From positions 806,001 to 870,000 of the forward strand of contig NZ_CP017946.1 in NCBI RefSeq assembly GCF_003952665.1: a stretch of 64,000 nucleotides of DNA, given 5' to 3'. Position numbers and translations under genes: made by a program. The notes beneath the pieces are model-generated. The model made no database searches. It saw nothing but the letters and a program-made list of their open reading frames with translations, and was not told the origin of the DNA. The DNA comes from Bosea sp. Tri-49. GTDB taxonomy: Bacteria > Pseudomonadota > Alphaproteobacteria > Rhizobiales > Beijerinckiaceae. Position 1 is the first letter of the stretch. The number at the start of each line of letters is the position of its first letter. Positions 62,034 to 64,000 of this stretch are shown here, piece after piece.

Positions 62034-62048
62034 TGGCACGTCGTTTGC
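62034..62048 (+). promoter_or_regulatory. Sigma-54 (-24/-12) promoter of the urt operon
   Basis: TGGCAC-N5-TTGC at 62034-62048 matches the sigma-54 consensus, with GG and GC 12 bp apart, and lies 76 nt upstream of the urtA start. Nitrogen-responsive (NtrC/RpoN) expression of urea transport follows. In the rest of the 592-nt gap (61532-62123) I see the rnr leader and no other gene. Confidence 0.85.
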
Positions 62049-62123
62049 GAACTTCACCGCTAGCTGGAACGGCAGCTGGCGCCGGCAACGGCGCGGTCAA
62101 CAGGGACCTCAGGGGATATCGCA

Positions 62124-63407
62124 GTGAAACTCACTCGTCGCACGGTCATCGGCGCCGCCTTCGCAGGCGCCACGGTTCTCTCCTCGCTGCTGCCGGCGGC
62201 GGCACAAGAGACCATCAAGGTCGGCATCCTGCACTCGCTCTCCGGCACGATGGCGATCTCCGAGACGACGTTGAAAGACGTCATGCTCATGCTCATCGAA
62301 GAGCAGAACAAGAAGGGCGGCGTGCTCGGCAAGAAGCTCGAGGCGGTCGTGGTCGATCCGGCTTCGAACTGGCCGCTCTTCGCCGAGAAGGCGCGCGAGC
62401 TGATCGTCAAGGACAAGGTCTCGGCCGTGTTCGGCTGCTGGACCTCGGTCTCGCGCAAGTCAGTGCTCCCGGTGTTCAAGGAGCTGAATTCGATTCTGTT
62501 CTACCCCGTCCAGTACGAGGGCGAGGAGAGCGAGCGCAACGTGTTCTACACCGGCGCGGCGCCGAATCAGCAGGCGATTCCCGCGGTCGACTACCTCGCC
62601 AAGGAGGAGAAGGTCGAGCGCTGGGTTCTGGCCGGCACCGACTACGTCTATCCGCGCACGACGAACAAGATCCTGGAGGCCTATCTTCTCGCCAAGGGCG
62701 TGAAGAAGGAGGACATCCTGATCAACTACACTCCGTTCGGCCATTCCGACTGGCAGACCATCGTCTCCGACATCAAGAAGTTCGGCACGGCCGGCAAGAA
62801 GACCGCCGTGGTCTCGACCATCAACGGCGACGCCAACGTTCCCTTCTACAAGGAGCTCGGCAACCAGGGCATCAAGGCGACCGACATTCCGGTCGTGGCC
62901 TTCTCGGTCGGTGAAGAAGAACTCGCCGGCATCGACACCAAGCCGCTGCTCGGCCATCTCGCTGCCTGGAACTACTTCCAGTCGGTCAAGACGCCTGAGA
63001 ACGAGGCCTTCATCAAGCAGTGGAAGGCCTACAAGAAGAACGACAAGGCCGTCACCAACGACCCGATGGAGGCTCATGTCATCGGCTTCGCCATGTGGGT
63101 TAAGGCGGTCGAGAAGGCCAAGAGCTTCGATCCCGACAAGGTCATCGACGCGCTGCCCGGCATCGAGGCGCCGAACCTGACCGGCGGTGTCTCGAAGATG
63201 CTGCCGAACCACCACATCACCAAGCCGGTGCTGATCGGCGAGATCAAGGCCGACGGCCAGTTCGACGTGGTCTCGAAGACCGGCCTCGTCGCGGGCGACG
63301 CCTGGTCGAAGGAGCTCGATGGCTCCAAGGACCTGGTCGGTGACTGGGTCGAGAAGAAGTGCGGCAACTTCAACGTCAAGACCGGCAAATGCGGCGGCGG
63401 CGCCTGA
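62124..63407 (+). CDS. urtA: Urea ABC transporter substrate-binding protein UrtA
   Basis: Periplasmic type 1 binding protein of 427 residues. Tat-like signal (T-R-R-T-V-I-G-A-A-F) ends A-A-A-Q. Typical stretches: V-G-I-L-H-S-L-S-G-T-M-A-I-S-E, F-G-C-W-T-S-V-S-R-K and N-S-I-L-F-Y-P-V-Q-Y-E-G; these are UrtA-specific. GTG start. Followed by urtB. Confidence 0.96.
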   Translation: MKLTRRTVIGAAFAGATVLSSLLPAAAQETIKVGILHSLSGTMAISETTLKDVMLMLIEEQNKKGGVLGKKLEAVVVDPASNWPLFAEKARELIVKDKVSAVFGCWTSVSRKSVLPVFKELNSILFYPVQYEGEESERNVFYTGAAPNQQAIPAVDYLAKEEKVERWVLAGTDYVYPRTTNKILEAYLLAKGVKKEDILINYTPFGHSDWQTIVSDIKKFGTAGKKTAVVSTINGDANVPFYKELGNQGIKATDIPVVAFSVGEEELAGIDTKPLLGHLAAWNYFQSVKTPENEAFIKQWKAYKKNDKAVTNDPMEAHVIGFAMWVKAVEKAKSFDPDKVIDALPGIEAPNLTGGVSKMLPNHHITKPVLIGEIKADGQFDVVSKTGLVAGDAWSKELDGSKDLVGDWVEKKCGNFNVKTGKCGGGA

Positions 63408-63418
63408 GTTAAGAGGGG

Positions 63419-63454
63419 GAAGGGCGGCACGGTCGGAAAGCCCGGCCGCCCTTC
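63419..63454. other. Intergenic hairpin after urtA
   Basis: Perfect 10-bp stem GAAGGGCGGC / GCCGCCCTTC with 16-nt loop, about 12 nt after the urtA stop. It lacks a T-run. Such hairpins after binding-protein genes often protect the upstream message, giving more binding protein than permease. Confidence 0.55.
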
Positions 63455-63500
63455 GAAACTTCAGTCAGAGCTGATCAACCAGACGGATAAGCGCGGGAAC

Positions 63501-63648
63501 CCCCTCTCCCGGATGGGAGAGGGGCAGGGGTGAGGGACCGCCGTTGCCGCTTTAGGCGAGCGCTGGCCGGTGCTGGGGCAAGCAGGATCGCGCCCTTTCG
63601 TTTGCGGGCGGGCCCTCACCCCTGCCCCTCTCCCACACGGGAGAGGGG
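63501..63648. repeat. REP-like palindromic repeat with 22-bp inverted arms
   Basis: Arms 63515-63536 and 63613-63634 are perfect 22-bp inverted repeats, and each contains an inner palindrome (CCCCTCTCCC with GGGAGAGGGG). It fills the urtA-urtB gap. G-rich and C-rich arms of this type are widespread dispersed elements in proteobacteria. Confidence 0.75.
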
Positions 63649-63701
63649 ATCCCGCGCCTCACACTCGCTGCGGCCTGTGCATCAAGACCAGAAACGAGCC
63701 G

Positions 63702-64000
63702 ATGCCCTTCCTTTTCTCCTTCCTGCGATTGCTGGCCGTCGTCGTGGCTCTTCTTGCCGTGCCGGCCGTCGCCCTCGCGCAGGCCGCCAACGAAGCGTTC
63801 ACCCGGCTCGGTGCCGACAGCTTCTCGGACACGGCGCGCGCGATCGACATCCTCGTCCAGAGCGCGCATCCGAATGCGGCTGTGATCATCGAGGCGCTGG
63901 CTGACGGGCGCCTGCTCACCGGCGGCGGCGTGGTCGCGGTGAAGACCAGGGAGGGCGGCTTCCTCGACGCGCGGACCGGCCAGGCGCTCAATGCCGCGCC
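63702..64000 (+). CDS. urtB: Urea ABC transporter permease UrtB (5' part, runs off the window)
   Basis: Open from ATG 63702 to the edge, about 99 residues. It begins M-P-F-L-F-S-F-L-R-L-L-A-V-V-V with a signal-like segment ending A-L-A-Q, and continues with the periplasmic N-terminal extension of UrtB (A-N-E-A-F-T-R-L-G-A-D-S-F-S-D). The identification rests on position after urtA and on this N-terminal extension; the membrane domain is outside the window. Confidence 0.75.
   Translation, partial: MPFLFSFLRLLAVVVALLAVPAVALAQAANEAFTRLGADSFSDTARAIDILVQSAHPNAAVIIEALADGRLLTGGGVVAVKTREGGFLDARTGQALNAA

Overview
The window is high-GC bacterial chromosome. Gene content points to Alphaproteobacteria, order Hyphomicrobiales (Rhizobiales), probably a Bosea-like genus. 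The markers are DivK-PleD, EipB (DUF1849), phosphatidylcholine synthase, DUF1489, DUF3572, a clpS-clpA pair with rhizobial features, a phasin, and several short intergenic repeats of a kind I recall from rhizobial genomes. The genus is an inference; no 16S gene is present. Layout: (1) 1-9.8 kb holds an Orn/Lys/Arg decarboxylase broken by a 1-nt frameshift, two acetyltransferase/hydrolase genes, a ZntB-type transporter, phosphatidylcholine synthase flanked by two paralogous GH25 muramidases, and MgtE. (2) 9.9-17 kb holds tRNA-Leu(GAG) with its terminator, an orphan FliN-like gene, lipB, the methylcrotonyl-CoA carboxylase beta subunit, an orphan TctC-type binding protein, an Lrp regulator and a Gate-domain permease. 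(3) 17.09-20.25 kb is an AT-rich island, clearly foreign in composition, with a D12-class DNA adenine methylase and a DGQHR-domain gene interrupted by one in-frame amber codon. (4) 20.3-31 kb holds a kelch protein, SDR enzymes, a rhodanese/YeeE sulfur pair, the biotin-carrying MCC alpha subunit (12.4 kb from its beta subunit), and a divergent XRE-cupin/PLP-enzyme pair with twin operator-like palindromes. (5) 31-45 kb is mostly housekeeping: panC, VWA/DnaJ, a SPOR-tailed D,D-carboxypeptidase, phasin, Rieske oxygenase, clpS-clpA, azlC-azlD and an M48 protease. (6) 45.5-50.4 kb has an ECF41 sigma factor in an operon with two AhpD-like genes behind a near-consensus ECF41 promoter, then a RidA-GDPD-FemAB-like-HIT run. 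(7) 50.5-64 kb has a TetR/SDR pair, eipB, dinB, divK-pleD, rpmG, Nudix, DUF983, rnr with an unusual leader, and the start of the urea ABC transporter operon (urtA, partial urtB) behind a canonical sigma-54 promoter. The items most worth a second look are: the region upstream of rnr, where a 25-codon leader ORF has a 15-nt Shine-Dalgarno sequence fully complementary to the 16S 3' end and pairable with an upstream anti-SD arm; the damaged DGQHR/methylase island; and the chain of hairpins ending in a terminator-like stem downstream of pleD. Start codons were moved downstream of the longest open frame wherever a ribosome binding site, signal peptide or family length supported it.
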